A stretch of DNA of 64,000 bases from Centroberyx gerrardi (GCF_048128805.1 NC_136000.1:20834946-20898945); one strand, 5' to 3'. Positions 28,239 to 45,966 are shown, counted from the first letter of the stretch. The notes: generated from the sequence alone by a model not told the origin. Program-made: numbers and translations.

Positions 28239-31200
28239 ATGGCAGTTGTCAACGAAAGTGCCCTGAAGAAAATGCTGAAGGTAAGCTTGCTAAATTCCTG
28301 CGCTTGCTAGGCAGCTAACAGCTAGTTAGCTAATGTTACCGAGGCTAACATGATACTAGCTAACAGTTTAAGATTTCCTGGAACGGGAGAGGGTGTTGCT
28401 GCCCCGACTGTTTTCTGACAACATGTGTCATTTTAACAGTTGATTTGTAACTCGCACATCAATATTTTGAAAACATGTTAATGCATTTGTTTTAATTCCT
28501 CGTGCAATTCTTCGTGTTACGCTTTTTCATTTGGCATGGCTAGCTAACTGTAATGCTGTGTTAGGTACAATTCTTATTTTCATTCAAACAGTCAGACATT
28601 TCGTTTCAATTTGCAAGATAACCGAGGATGTCCAAGGGCTGTTTTAGCCTCTGTCTCCTTTCCAATGATTGCTTGCTACCATAGTAAACAGTCAACCACT
28701 TCTTATCTTCTGTCAATCAACCACTTCCTATCAATTCTTAAAGGCCTTCCTCTACACATTGTTTTATAGTCGATAACAACACGTAAACAACTGAAAACCA
28801 TGGGCAAAGTTGGAATTTTTATTCAGGAAACAACTGAGTTTATTGCTTGTTCTAATTTACCTACCCTTTCTGATCCTAGTGGCCAAGTGTCAGCTATTGT
28901 TTCTAACCTTCAAAGATTCTAACTTGTTATTGCCATATCTCTTGTTCTGTTGTTATTGTCCAGCAATACAAATACAGAGACCTGACTGTCCGTGAGATAA
29001 CCAATGTCATCTCCCAGTACAAGGACTTGAAGCCGGTCATGGATGCCTATGGTAAAGTTATTTATGTTTATCTCTTATATTTGTCGGTCTGGTCTTGGAT
29101 ATACAGTATAATGTACTGTATGTTTCTATGCTGGGATATCCTTAGCTTGCCTTGCTAGTTGTTATGGGTTGTTTTTGTATTTCAGTGTTCAATGATGGCT
29201 CCACAAGAGACCTGATGAGTTTGACAGGAACAGTCCCAGTCAGCTACAGAGGTAAGGAAAGAGTGTCCAGCAAAAAACGATTAAACACGGTTCCTTCCTA
29301 CGCAGATCTGGAAAGTGTATTTGATCATTTCCATGTTACAAAACTTTGGGAATTGCACAAACATTTTGGAGTACTCATGATACACATATGACAACACATT
29401 TTATGTAGGTGTAGAAGCCTCAGCTATAGAGTGACATTGCCTAGTTGACAGTCATATTACCTAGCTAGCTAGTGTCAGCATACATCATATTGAGCATCGA
29501 CCAAAATCTTCAAATCCAGTTGAAATTAAGGTCTGGAAAATGTCCATAATTTGTAAATGATAAATAATTTGAAAAAGTATGTATCATTTTTTGTTTCATG
29601 GGCAATTTCTAAAGTCCCCATTAACTTCTCACCCTGCTTCACAGCTTTCATTCTGAAAAAGTCATCCATTCTTCTCCATTGTCAACAGTTAGTACAAATG
29701 TAAAGAATCCATTTTCAGTTTCAAAATACTTTTAAACTTGTGTTTTATCAGTCACATATTGTCAGGAAATGTATATCAAGAGCTTAATTAATCATTTGAA
29801 AGATCTGTCTCAATAATATGAGGTCAGAGCACAGGGTCAGCTACACAACAGTGCCCCTGAAGTTGATAGGGATTCTGTGACATGCTCAAGGACACTACAG
29901 TAGGACAGATGCTTGCCAGTATCAGGCTTGAACCTGGGTTGTCTGATGTCTCTCTCTAACCACTAGGCCACCCTGCTGCCCCCCCAAAAACAAACTGATG
30001 TGACCGATCTTAACAGAATGTGTATTTCTCCTTTAGGTAACGTCTACAACATCCCAGTGTGCCTGTGGTTGCTGGACACATACCCCTACAACCCTCCTAT
30101 ATGTTTCGTCAAGCCTACCAGTGCCATGATGATCAAAACTGGCAAGCACATTGACGCCAATGGCAAGATCTACCTGCCTTACCTACATGAGTGGAAACAC
30201 GTGAGTGTGATGGTCTTCAATCTCTGGGGATTTGCTGACCTCTACATATTACCCCTGTGTTTTAGATTGTTTATTTAGATGTTGACAATATATGGCTTTT
30301 GTAAAACTGGATGAAGTGTAAAAAAAATTATATAGAATGCAAATAAATAATAAAGAACAACAATGTAACAGCAGTGCATAGGCCTTCCATAGAATATTTG
30401 AGCTTTTGGTGTGGTAGTGCACCATCCTACCTTGAAGATTTTGGATATGTCCAAATATGAACCCACTGGTCTGCACAAAATAGGGCAGTCATGATGGCCA
30501 TAAGTTTCATTATGGCTCTAGTATTTGAACTTGTTTGGCCTGGTGATATTTTGAAATGGCTTTCTGTATCTACCAATTTTTGTTGTGTTGTATCTAACTT
30601 TCCTTTCTCCACCTGCCACCATGTGTGTTACAGCCCCAGTCAGACCTGTATGGTCTGATCCAGGTGATGATTGTGGTGTTTGGAGAGGAGCCTCCTGTGT
30701 TTTCTCGGCCCACCACACAGGCCCCCTACCAAGCCTTCCAAGCTGCTGGACCCCCTAACCGTGAGTGACACAGCTTACTGTTGTAAACAGAGTTTGATCC
30801 AGGATAATTTGGAGGTTGTCAAATTGGCCCCGTACTACTTTTCTAGGGTGGGCAAGGCCTTGTCTGAGGCTGTCAATAGAAAATCATAATCCAGAGACCG
30901 TTTGATACAATGTAATGTCTATGTCGCTAATAGAAATATATCTCTTACTGAAATTAATGAAATAAAGAATTTTCTACAGTAGGATGTGAAGTATGCTATA
31001 TAGGCAGTTCAAATTCTCCTCCACACAATCGCTGTTGAAGAGTTTATGACTACTTTTTATGGCTATCCTTGAAAACCAAAGCAGAGCTGCGTTTGTTTGG
31101 CCTGTATGAATGAGGACTGGAAAACAAATTTTGCCTCTCACACAAAAGCTAACAAAATTGCAATAGGAACAGGTAGGTCACAACTCTGCAAATTAGTGTG

Positions 31201-34200
31201 ATTTGTAAAAAAAACTTTTAAAGCTCATGTAGCTTGAAAAAGTACCATAATCCCGCTGTTTATAGAGCTTTAAATTAAAAGCTTAAATCATTTTTGAAAT
31301 TGATTATTTCCCCACAGCACTTCCCTATTGAAAGTTTATTATAAGCAGGTCATGCACATACTGTATAAGTTCTCACTTGCAAAGCCATCTGGTTGTGTGC
31401 GAAAGTGAAACCATCTTTGATTCAATGATTTTCTGCTTGCACACAGTGAATACATCAGATAAATTGGTAAACTATTGCAGTTTTGCTTCTCTAAATCAAA
31501 TACCAGCTTGCACGCATGACCCGTCTAAACAGTTGAAAAATTTGATTACACACCCACAGTGTGTTTTGGCTATCATCAGAGTTCCCACAGTCCTTCCACT
31601 GTTTGTGGATTTGAGAAAAATAAAATAAGGCCTTAAATGTTTTTGAAACTGAATGGATGGCCTTGAAAGCACTTGATTTAAAAAAAAAAAAAAAAAAAGT
31701 AATATAGCACCCAGACTCATCAGTATGTCTCTGGACGTCTCTTCATCTAGCACCAACGCTTCCTGAGGAAAACCCTTTGATGGACTAACCCAGCAGTTTA
31801 AAAATACATGATTACACAAGGATTTCTTACTTGACAAGATCATGAGTAAAAAAGTCTTATCCCAAAACATGCCAATTTTGAGTCCTTGAATTTCACCAAA
31901 CAAAACCATCAAAGTCATTAAAAAAGTCCTTGAATTTGATGTCCAAGTGAGTGTGGGAAACCTGTATCATGTCACGAGTTAAAGGGAAGAAAAAATGTTG
32001 CCATTAAAAGATTGACTAAATGAGGAATTATCTGTATTCTTTAATAGCTTCAGTAAAGGCATAATATTGTTTCTTACTGAAAGCAATGGACCAAAGTTTC
32101 ATAGACTTGGCACTTTTGCTATCGTAAATAATCAAAGCAAAATGCGGCACTCTGGAACACAGTAGTAGTGGTTTCAGTTGGTGTGCTACCTTTGGACCAA
32201 AGAGAAATGTACCTGTTGATCTTGTAGGGGGCAGCGTGGTGCAATGATGAATTTCCATGTGGACATTTCATGTTAGGGGGTTGTTAGGGCATTGGTATGG
32301 CCCAGATCAAACCCTGTGTAAAATAATGATTATTTTATTGTTTGTGCATATCATGCACTCACATATCTTAATCTACACTCAAAAAACGTTGAAAATATAC
32401 TGTCTTGGAAGAAAGTTTACATTATACTGTTGATGTGTATTAGTACATATTGTGCTTCATTATCACTGTGTGCTTTAAATGATGCATTTATTTCCTTCGG
32501 CACCAGATGGTGCTCACATACCACTATAGCTCGTCGTGGGAAAACGAAAGTAAACTTGTGTATGAGAGAGAGTGAGGACACATTTTGACAAGTGTGTCTA
32601 AGTTATGATTGTCTCCCTCTCTCTGTCCCTCAGCCTCCTACATGCCTGGTATGCCTGCAGTCTCCCCCTATGGCCCAAATCCTAACCCTGGGTAAGATAT
32701 TTAGAGTTCACCGCCCTCTCTTTCAGCCAACACACTGCCTCACTCATTTTTTCTCAACAAACCTGTTCTGGCTTGTTTGTCTTGGTGGTTTCGTCAGCAG
32801 CATATTACACATAGGCATATTTATTACGCATACACTATCAAGCAGGTTCAGTTAAGTGGACATTTATAGCCTAAGTTAAAAATAGATCTCTGGAATGTTT
32901 TAGAATGGAAAATATAAAGCAGTAGCTATTTGTTGATTATGTATCCATTTGCAGTGGCTATCCAGGATACCAGTACCCAGGGGGGAACTCATATCCAGCC
33001 ACAGCTGGCCCTGCACACTACCCCACCCAGACCCCAGTCTCCACAGTGGGTATGTATTACAGTGTTCAGCATTCTGGGTGTTGTAGTTCTCTCTTTCATT
33101 GGGGACATTAGAAAGTATATTAAAAAGTATAAAACAATATTATAAAAAAATTTGCACTCAGCTGGTTATGAATGCTTAACAACACATACAACAAGCCCCA
33201 GACAAATCTATTCTAAGTGTTACTGTGTACACTATGGTCTCTTGTTAATCCACATGTAATACATGTATATCATATATTTCAGAGCCTGGTTTTTGTGGTA
33301 ACATTCCAAACTACAACAGTTTTTATTTTTCCATGATATCAAAATGTAATATTTGACCAAAGGTTAATTCACTCCAAATAAAACAATACCTTTCCACCTA
33401 TCCGTGGCCTTTAGTTAACTCTGAATTATGACCCTTGACCTTCTGACTTCGGCACTCTCACCCTCTGTGTGACTTCAACGGAGCGCTGAGCCACCAGTGA
33501 AAGGTCGTTGGTGTAACCAGAGTGGGGGGCATTAAAGGCCAAAGGATGGGATGGAACTGAAGGAACAGGAACAGTGTCTGCCAAGCCCCCACCCCCCGGA
33601 CCGCACAGCGCTATATTTAGGACGGGAACAGTAACTTCTCACAAAGACAGACCTGTGGTCAGTGGACCCATCTGCTGTCCCAACATCAGCGGTTAGCTGG
33701 GGCAGTGAAAGACTGGTCAAGGATCAGTATGCAAGGGAGGTTTTATCCACCTCCTATATTTAGTAAAGGAGAAGAGATGAGTTTGCCTCTTAACTCCTCA
33801 GTGCTCAAGGCTGAATAAACTCTGACATTCACATTGCTGACTCCAGACTGCACATAGGCTGGCCTCAACTCTGTAGACATCCATCCCCCACCGCCCTACT
33901 GTCTCAGATAAGACTGAGAAAGGGGTTACACAATAGCAAGGAAACAGACTCACACATATCTAATGTAAAAATGTATACTGTACGAGTGTTATTTTCATGC
34001 AAAACTGGTAATCATTTTACCAGGCCTAACTCATAATTACTATCCCTGTCACATTAGCTCATCAAAAATTAAATTCCCCAGTTATTGTATCGCTATGTCT
34101 GATTATATACTCAAACAGAGACCGTGCACATTTTTGCCGACTCTTCTCTGTTTTTTGGCTCCTGTTGCCTTCCGTCCAAACTGTCTCATGTCATCTCCCA

Positions 34201-35635
34201 ACTTCTCTCCTCTTGATCAGGCCCTAGCAGAGACGGCACCATCGGCGAGGACACCATCCGCGCATCTCTGATTTCGGCCGTGAGCGACAAGCTTCGCTGG
34301 AGGATGAAGGAGGAGATGGACAGGGCTCAGGCCGAGCTGGACGCCCTGAAGCGAACGGAAGAGGACCTGAAGAAAGGACATCAGAAGCTAGAGGACATGG
34401 TCTCACGACTGGACCATGAAGTGGTGAGAGATCCTTTTTCCCCATGTTGAAACTATATATTTTTTCCATTTGCATTTTCTTTATCATTTGAAGTATTGTT
34501 GTGTGTGTTTATAATCACGATGCTTCTTCCAGGCCGAGGTCGACAGGAACATCGAGCTGCTGAAGAGGAAGGACGACGAGCTGAGCGAGGCCTTGGAGAA
34601 GATGGAGAACCAGTCGGAGAACAACGACATCGATGATGTCATCGTGCCCACAGCGCCGCTGTACAAACAGATCCTGAACCTGTATGCAGAGGAGAATGCC
34701 ATCGAGGACACCATCTTCTACCTTGGAGAGGCCCTGCGCAGGGGCGTCATAGACCTGGAGGTTTTCCTCAAGGTGAACACACCAACACAACCACAAGCAA
34801 ATGCATAACACGCACACAGACACACACTCTTCAATGTTCCATTCCAGATTGTGTGCTGTGGTTGCCTTGTAGGGTTGTCAAAAGTATTGATACTTCGAAA
34901 AGTATCGATACTGCCCTGCTGATTTTTCCCTATCATTGGTGGGTATCTGTTGCTTCAACAAGCTAAAAGTGTTCCAATAGGCTGATGACTAGAGCAGGGT
35001 AATCTGCTGTGTAAGTGCAAAGTTTTGAATGAGTTTTATCGGGCCTACGTTATGGAGAAGCGTGCGTCTGTCTGTCTGTCCGTCCATCTGTCTCGTTTGC
35101 ACCGGGATTTCCCCCTGCGTTGTCGGATATTAAGGGACTAGTTTGGGTCTCTCTGTCTGTGTTTTTTGCTTAGTTGCTTACAGTCTATGCTGCAGAGGCG
35201 AGGAGGCAATATGATGTTTCACATGCTTGTGCAGTATAAGCTCACTCCCCTCAATAAAAAAAAGAGCAAATCATGACGGCGATCGACACCTGTCAATCAA
35301 AAATGTGTTGTTTGATCTCAGACAACTTTAAAATATTGTTTTCATGTTAAAATTATATTTTTAAAAAAAAGATTGAAAATTCTTTTTTTTTTCCCCCGTG
35401 GTATCGAAAATGGTAACGCATATCGATATTTTCCTGGGTATTGTATCGAAGTTAGAAATTCTAGTATTGTGACAACCCTATTGCCTTGTAGTTGTCCTGA
35501 AGTGGTTTTATCCTTCCTGACTCTGATTCTCTTCTCCTGTCACAGCATGTACGCCTTCTGTCCAGGAAGCAGTTCCAGCTTCGTGCCCTGATGCAGAAAG
35601 CCCGCAAGACCGCCGGCCTCAGTGACCTCTACTGA
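28239..35635 (+). CDS. tsg101: Tumor susceptibility 101, ESCRT-I subunit
   Basis: Ten exons: 28239-28280, 28964-29051, 29186-29251, 30037-30200, 30634-30760, 32634-32691, 32955-33049, 34221-34423, 34533-34772 and 35546-35635. They total 1173 nt, exactly 390 aa plus TGA, the same length as human TSG101. Domains: UEV (about 1-145, with GTVPVSY, VYNIPVCLW and PPVFSRP, so the P(T/S)AP pocket is intact and the E2 cysteine absent), a Pro/Gly/Tyr-rich linker (about 146-215), a coiled coil (about 230-315, RMKEEMDRAQAELDALKRTE) and the C-terminal steadiness box with PTAPLYKQILNLYAEENAIE, ending KTAGLSDLY. The protein recognises PTAP-bearing cargo and ubiquitin at endosomes and works in multivesicular body sorting and cytokinetic abscission. 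It lies head-to-tail after a UEV-only relative and tail-to-tail with ldha. Introns carry a SINE and two DNA-transposon-like insertions. All junctions are GT-AG and in phase. Confidence 0.98.
29822..29984 (-). mobile_element. tRNA-derived SINE in tsg101 intron 3
   Basis: On the minus strand the unit starts GGCAGCAGGGTGGCCTAGTG (A-box-like) and has a B-box-like CAGGTTCAAGCC about 50 bp on, followed by GTGTCCTTGAGCATGTCAC, a body motif common in fish SINEs. It is clearly related to the copy at 48712-48868. The 3' limit is approximate. Confidence 0.65.
31577..31964. mobile_element. DNA-transposon-like element with CAG-RGTTYCCACA ends in tsg101 intron 5
   Basis: Left end CAGAGTTCCCACA and right end TGTGGGAAACCTG are imperfect inverted repeats. 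A 6-bp direct repeat, TATCAT, flanks the unit (31571-31576 and 31965-31970). The interior contains repeated CCTTGAATTT-type motifs and a poly-A run. No transposase frame is present. The superfamily is uncertain because the flanking repeat is 6 rather than 8 bp. Confidence 0.6.
34870..35480. mobile_element. Non-autonomous hAT-like element in tsg101 intron 9 (611 bp)
   Basis: Ends are TAGGGTTGTCA and its complement TGACAACCCTA. A perfect 8-bp duplication, TTGCCTTG, flanks it (34862-34869 and 35481-35488). Sub-terminal GTATCGATAC-type motifs recur near both ends. It has no coding frame. It fills most of the intron between 34773 and 35545. Confidence 0.9.
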
Positions 35636-35709
35636 CCAACACCGACTACCTGGAAACATGCATATCTTACTCTCCTCTCTCCTCTCTCGTACTCTCTTCC
35701 TATCTTTCT

Positions 35710-35741
<32 letters not shown>

Positions 35742-37060
35742 CTTTCTTTTAATCCCTTCTTTCATATCTCTCTCCATGAATCCAGATCTCCCTCTTATCA
35801 TATTTCAATCTTGCCAGCCCTGCACTCCTCCCTTTTGATTCTCAGTGAAATCCTCTTTTTGCCTGGCATTGCATTCCTTGTGAGGCAGAAGTCTGAGTAA
35901 AGAGAATCTGTCAGAAAAAATTGCAACATATGTGAAGAAATGGACTGTTTTTTTTAGCACAGTGGAATTTCAAACTGTGTAGCCACAGTTTTAGTATGGC
36001 GTCATTTGTGTTTTCGTCATACCAACTACTACTTTATTTGAAATCATTATGCAGTAACAGTCATGACCCACTTGTGAGACATGACACCATTGCTATGCCT
36101 TTACTTTTGCCAAGTCCAAAAACAAAAAAAAGTGCACCAAGTTTGTGTAAAAAGCACTGTCACCACGCTATGTACCAGGTACTGTGGTTGACACAAAACA
36201 TGCTTACACTCATGCCATATTGGTAGAAGTGAGGTGTGAGTCTATGCTGTCTTTTTGTGACAATTGCGGTGCGACTGAGTCGTCATACAGAGATAGCAGT
36301 GGTGTCTACCTGTATGCACTGCACTCTGCTGTAGCCTACAGACTCTGTTGGCAATCCGTCTGTCAGGCAACGTCATTTGGCTAGTAAGCACAAATAGTCG
36401 GGGGCTAAGTTTGTAGAGAGCCCCTTAGCTCTGAGCCCCTCATAATGAAAAGGTTATGCTCTGATATAAATACCCAATAACCTTTCAGTATGGACAGGGG
36501 TTCAACCGTAGGATGGAATGCTGTATGAGGTCGGGGTCGTGTTCAGTAAGACGGATCACTTCTCATACAGAAGAGGTGATGATGAACATGGACCTGAACT
36601 GTTTGTTCAGTCTCTTGTTTGGGTCCTCTGCTGAACACAACCTTGGCTCCCGTGCCGCTGGCCCACACTTCTCTATCTTTTTCCCTTTCCTCCATATCTC
36701 TCTTGATGATGGTGTGAGTGAGTTTTTCATTGCAAGTCAGCTGCTCAGGTCTACCCTCCAGTCTGACTTCTAGGAGTTAATCAGTCAATCTTGTACAGTA
36801 GTTATGCTCTAACCCCTGTACAGTGTCTCTGTTTAAGGTGGATGACAGTCTTCACATACTTTATTCAAAAGTATAACAAAGGAAATTATATTATTTTTTC
36901 TTTTTCTTTACTTTCTCTGTATTTTTCCTTTTACTGTACACTCCCACATTCTCAGCCCTTCTGAGGTTTTGAATTTTTCAGTAAATATAAGTGAAGTTGT
37001 GAATAAGTAAGGAGGGTCATAGGGTACAACAAATAAAGAACTATTGTACTAATCAAAAAG
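35636..37060 (+). other. tsg101: tsg101 3'UTR
   Basis: Follows the TGA at 35633-35635. A (TC)n tract lies at about 35707-35745. The best poly(A) signal is AATAAA at 37032-37037. No other coding exon was seen. Confidence 0.55.
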
Positions 37061-39062
37061 TTAACTTATGTCAAGTTTGCAAACAGGTCTCCTTTAAATT
37101 AGCTTTTTACTAAATGCACTTTGAATTGTATGATAGTATATCTACTGTTGTTTTTTTTTCTTGTTTAGTTTCCAACCATAGACCACCTGTTCTTTTATAT
37201 CTGTAGATTTATGTAAATCAGTACAATTAAAAGAAATCTGATTTGATGCTAATGACTGCTTATTTCTTAGTGATGAGTCATTTGGATGGATTAGTAGCAT
37301 TCCCACCATGTGCTCATCCATACAGACACACCAAACCTCGACTTGCTTTTGTAGTTGTTTCAACTTGCATGGTGTGCCAGATGGGCAGGGTTTCCTGCAT
37401 TAGGACAGTTTAGGTGCATTGGGGCAATGTGTTACTCACAAAAAATGGACTATTATTGTCTTAACTTTCTGGCACTCATTGTATTGTCGTGTCACAAAGC
37501 TCGCCTGTCTGAAACCTGAACAGACTAAAACAAAGTATTTGCAAAATGTCTTTGAACAAGCTCTAATACACACAGTGGTTAGGTTTCACTGACCATACAC
37601 ATGGTGATGTTTTATGAATACTGGTATTTGACAGCATTCTGATGATGTGAGGCAAGGTGTTCATGTTGGCTTTGCTTTGATCTCACATCTATAGAAGCTA
37701 GTGACCGCAATTTGACCTCCTGCATAAAAAGCTCTAATCTGCCTTGTGTGTTAACTCCTAGCTGTGCAATGAGAGCAGCTGAGTCAGCTACATTGTAAAC
37801 ACAAACTGACAAACACAGGAAAGGACAATGGGGAAACTTGTATCATCATCCTGGTAGATTTATTTGATGTTCGAGCAAATTAGACCCAATATCCAGCTAC
37901 CGTGACAAGTACAGTGCGTCAGTAAGTCAGGTGATTGATAGGTCATGTCTAATAGTTTGACTTTTCTGATTAAATAGAACTTTTGTATAACACTTAAATA
38001 ATACTACCATGCTTCTCAAAGCTTGGTGCCTTTTTTCAGAGGTGGAGAAAAGTTAATAAAAAAAAACCCTTTGAGGATATTTAAGGTGCGCAGACAAACA
38101 GAACACCATCTTCAGGATTGTCACCTTCAGTTATGATTCATAACCTGGCCTTAGGTTATGATCCCAGCTGACCCTTTCCCATTGGTTCTCTGTTATCCAT
38201 TTGTTGAGTTAGATTGTGGCATTAGCACTTGTAACTACAGGGTTGTGCCAATGCACTGGTTCAACCCTTTTAATTCCTTCAGATGTATACTTTATAACTT
38301 AATGCCACTTCTATAAAACTTGCCTTCCACAGAGGTTTTTCTGTCAGTGCACTTGCAGTTAATTTTGTATACAAAAGGCTTTGATGCCAACCAACCTGTG
38401 GATGTAGGGTTGTGTTTCTCAAACGATATGGAGTAAGGTACTTTGGTGTCACAGGTTATTGGCCCAGTGATATCCTGCAGTGTTGTTATGGCTTGGGGCA
38501 AAAAGGAAGCCCTCTATAGAGAACGGAATGTCTCCATTATATTCTCCAAACAAAAAATAAACAGAGATTGCCAAGTGGAAACAACCAACGGGCAACAATC
38601 ACTGAATACTTGATAAATATAAACTACATACAAGGAGTGTACAGAAGACAAGCAGCAGCAATACACAATAATATACATTAACATGTATATGCACAATTTA
38701 CACCATTATGCAAAGGCATTACAATATTTTTGTATAGACAGGACAATGGACAAAAACTCCCTCCCTTCAACAGAGAAACAGACTACGGGTTTGAAGTCTG
38801 CTTCAGAGAATTCAGTCATGGAGGGAGGAAGGGGGAGGGTGGGGGCAGCGAAGGAAAATGACACCTGCGCCTGAATATCTACTGACCATCTGAAGCTAAT
38901 ATCTAGCTTCCATTGGTTTAGCTACAAACACCCGGTTAGGATATTCAGAGGTCTCATTCACCCGTCGCTGTGAGGGACACAGGAGGTACATGAGGAGGGG
39001 TTGAGCCACACAGAGTGTTTCACTGCGGGTCAGGGTGGGTTGGGGGATCAGAGGCAGGCTCT
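37061..39062 (-). other. ldha 3'UTR and convergent intergenic space
   Basis: This stretch separates the tsg101 poly(A) signal from the ldha stop. No coding exon was seen on either strand. The ldha transcript presumably ends within it; minus-strand AATAAA candidates include the complement at about 37860, but none is decisive. Confidence 0.4.
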
Positions 39063-43028
<3,966 letters not shown>

Positions 43029-43259
43029 CTGAAGAAGAGAAGGAGAGGCATGAGAGGAGAGCGGGTGAGAGAGAAGGATATGCGAGTGACATGGAGGAAA
43101 AGTAGAGAAAGTCAAGGGAGAAAGAGTGAGGAGAGAGAGGGAAAATGGAGGATGAGATAAGAAAGGGGGTAGGAAAAGGGAAAAGGGTCAGCACTACAGC
43201 TTTTTGTGACATTTGACAATATTCAAGAAAAAAAATCTTTAACCTAACAACAAATAAAA

Positions 43260-43373
43260 TTTCAGGCCTTTTCCAAAACTTTCCTCCCTTTTATCATAAC
43301 TTCTCCAGGCCTGGAAAATACTATTTTAAAATCCCATGACTTTTCCAGGTTTTCTAGCAGTGTGGAAACCCTG
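43260..43373. mobile_element. One-ended DNA-transposon fragment in ldha intron 1
   Basis: The right end GTGTGGAAACCCTG resembles the right end of the element at 31577-31964, and the interior carries several TTTTCCAGG motifs in both orientations. No matching left end was found, so it is probably a fragment. Confidence 0.35.
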
Positions 43374-45720
43374 TATCTACCAAGAGGGTTTACACAAAGT
43401 TCAAGTTTCACATTCATATACGTAGCATCCTTGTCATGTAGACTTCCATAAATGGTTTACAGACAGGAGGCTGGCCTTAACTCTCCAGCCTGACTTGCAA
43501 CCCTTATCACTTCCTTCGCAGCACCCCTGGGTCTCCATGGCAACCACTGCCTGGCCAAGCACTGCAGCCTGTTGCCGTGCAGCAAAGACCATCCCTAGAT
43601 GGCGTCACACGGTACTATTTATATTTCCTGGTTGAGCAGACATGGCTGAATGCTCATGGGCTCGCTTACATCACCGCCATGACTAGGCTGGTACTGCTGT
43701 GCGATGTGGACACAAGCACGTAGTGGAGGAGCTGGCGGGATTAATACACTATAATACCCTGCTATTTAAGACCACTTCTGCACGATGACTTGGCACACAA
43801 TAGTGGGATATGTGAAGTGGGGCAGTGTACACACCCAATATCCAGTTATCCAATTATCCCTCCCTGAGAAGAGGATCTGCAAGCTTACTACATACCAGAT
43901 CTGACCCCTAGGTGAGCTGCGTACAAAAGAGCCCATTGTTAACATACAGTAGAGGATTACTGTACAGGTTCAATAATGTGGTTGGCTCCTTCCTCTGCTG
44001 TGGAAATGTGTCATACAAACCAGCCTCTAAATGATTTCCTATGCAGCGTGTCTGCGTGAGGATTACAAGCAGGATTATTAGTAGCTGAAAGAACTTAATG
44101 CTGTTACAGAGAGAGGGGGAGATGGGCGTTTTGTGACAAGCTGTGGATTACGTGAATTTCTGGGACCTATAAGTGCCTGTTACCAATACATGTACAACTG
44201 GGCAAACTAAAAAGTTCCATGTGTGAACCTTTGCACGACGGAGTGATCATATCTCCCAGCACACTATGACATTTACTTTCCTGAAAACCAGCAGCTCAGT
44301 GAGGGCTCACTGACTCATGATGGGGTGTCAAGTATCATGGCTGAGTTTCAGTATCAGTCTTTCATAACTCTGTAGCAGGCGACTATGAATGAATCCTCTT
44401 TCTGAATCTGCACTACTCCAAAGGCAGACAGAGACACACAGATATTTGATAACTGGACTTAAGACTATGCAGCTTTATAAAGTGGCCAGCTACAGTATTA
44501 GTCCAAACTCTTATTTGCCGTTGAAATGCCACCTGCCAGAGGAATTTTACCAACAGGAAAAACTGGACTGTCTCAACACGCATTTTCATGGGAATTTGGC
44601 AGACTGTCAGTACTAGTCTTACAGATAGTCATCCACATTCAGTGTTTCAAATATGAGAATAGTCAGATTTATCAGAGAACATAAGGGCTCTAAGATCCAT
44701 AGCCAAGTATTATGTTAGATCAATAATTTGATTAACTTGTCTAGCTCCATTGTCCATCTATCGTACATCTGTTATTACATCAGGTAGGCATTTCTCTTAC
44801 ACCGCTCCCACCAAGCGCTGCTTCCTGATAGTGTAGCATTTGAACTACAGCTACCAAGATGCATTGCAGTTCCCAGTGGTTGACAGGGTTAACCAACTGA
44901 TGGCAAAGGCTGCGGTCTGTCTGGATGACGGTCACGTATGATCAGTGGCGTGAATGTGAAACATGAAAGACTTGTGTAACATGAAAGACTAACAAAACCC
45001 TTCTGATGCAGGAGAAATATATTCACCTTATAATCGGAAAAGGATTGTATATTACAGTAGCCTACTAATTACAGTAGACTTATAGTAAGCGTTGTTATTT
45101 TAATCATATTGGGATATTTGTGCTATGTAGGCTGTTAAATACTATGTATGTACAATTGTCCCAGTGTGAATGAAATAAAACAGAGGCGTACTGATTCGCG
45201 GTAAGAAATTTTCATAGGTCTGGATGGCCATATCAGAAAATTAATAAATATCGACAGCTTGTCTTTATAGCCTAGCACTTTAAACCCATTCACCATGAAC
45301 ACTGCTGCAACAAGTAGGCTAGGAAACTTGGGCCTACATCCTGTTGCCTTACTCAAATATTTCGCCAAAAACATCCTTGATTACACAATTCAAATGCAAT
45401 ACGTGTATGAAGAGTAATCTGTCAAAAAGCGAAGTTCAATCGAAAGGGTTTCTCGCCCAGTTCCAGCTCTAACCCATCCATCACTTCCATTCGACAGTAT
45501 CGATTATAGCGACACGCCCCTCTCCACATCTCCGCATCCAGCACGTGCGGAGAACTTGACGCACCGTCAAGTTGGTCAAGAGCCACATTTATTATTTTCA
45601 TCAGTTTATACTACAAAGTACTCAGAATGTGAATGAGTACTAGTTGTACAAAGTAACTTTTCACGAACAGTCTATTTTTTACAGACGGTAATAATGTCAT
45701 ATTAAAACAAGCTATCTTAC
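43374..45720 (-). other. ldha intron 1, remainder
   Basis: No coding exon was recognised. A ZNF143-like long motif starting ACTACAGCTACCAAG lies at 44844-44867. An E-box CACGTG lies at 45542-45547. Confidence 0.45.
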
Positions 45721-45966
45721 CTTGAGGCGTTAGTTACAGTGATGTAGAAACACACGTTGAAATGTGGATTGTGTCACCGACTGGGCTCCGAGTGCCTGGG
45801 TGCAGCTTTTCCGCAGCAGTGGTGCGGAGGTGGGGGTGTATCCCGGTATTTAAAGAGAGGGACAGACTCGACAGACGCTACGTGCTTACATACGAGTGAG
45901 GGGGGGCGGGAGGTTCTCCGGCGGCGGCTCGTGTTATATGTCACGTCCATACCGAGGGGACGTCAT
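45721..45966 (-). promoter_or_regulatory. ldha: ldha promoter and non-coding exon 1
   Basis: On the minus strand a donor GTAAGA (45720-45715) ends a non-coding exon whose 3' base is 45721. A TATA-like TTTAAATA lies at 45854-45847, placing the start near 45820 and exon 1 at about 100 nt. Upstream are an HRE core (complement of ACGTG, 45880-45884), a GC box (GGGGGGCGGG, 45901-45910), a second HRE core on the minus strand at 45942-45946 and a CRE-like TGACGTCC at about 45959-45966. Mammalian LDHA is a classic HIF-1 target with HRE, CRE and E-box elements, so hypoxia control is a reasonable inference. Confidence 0.7.
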
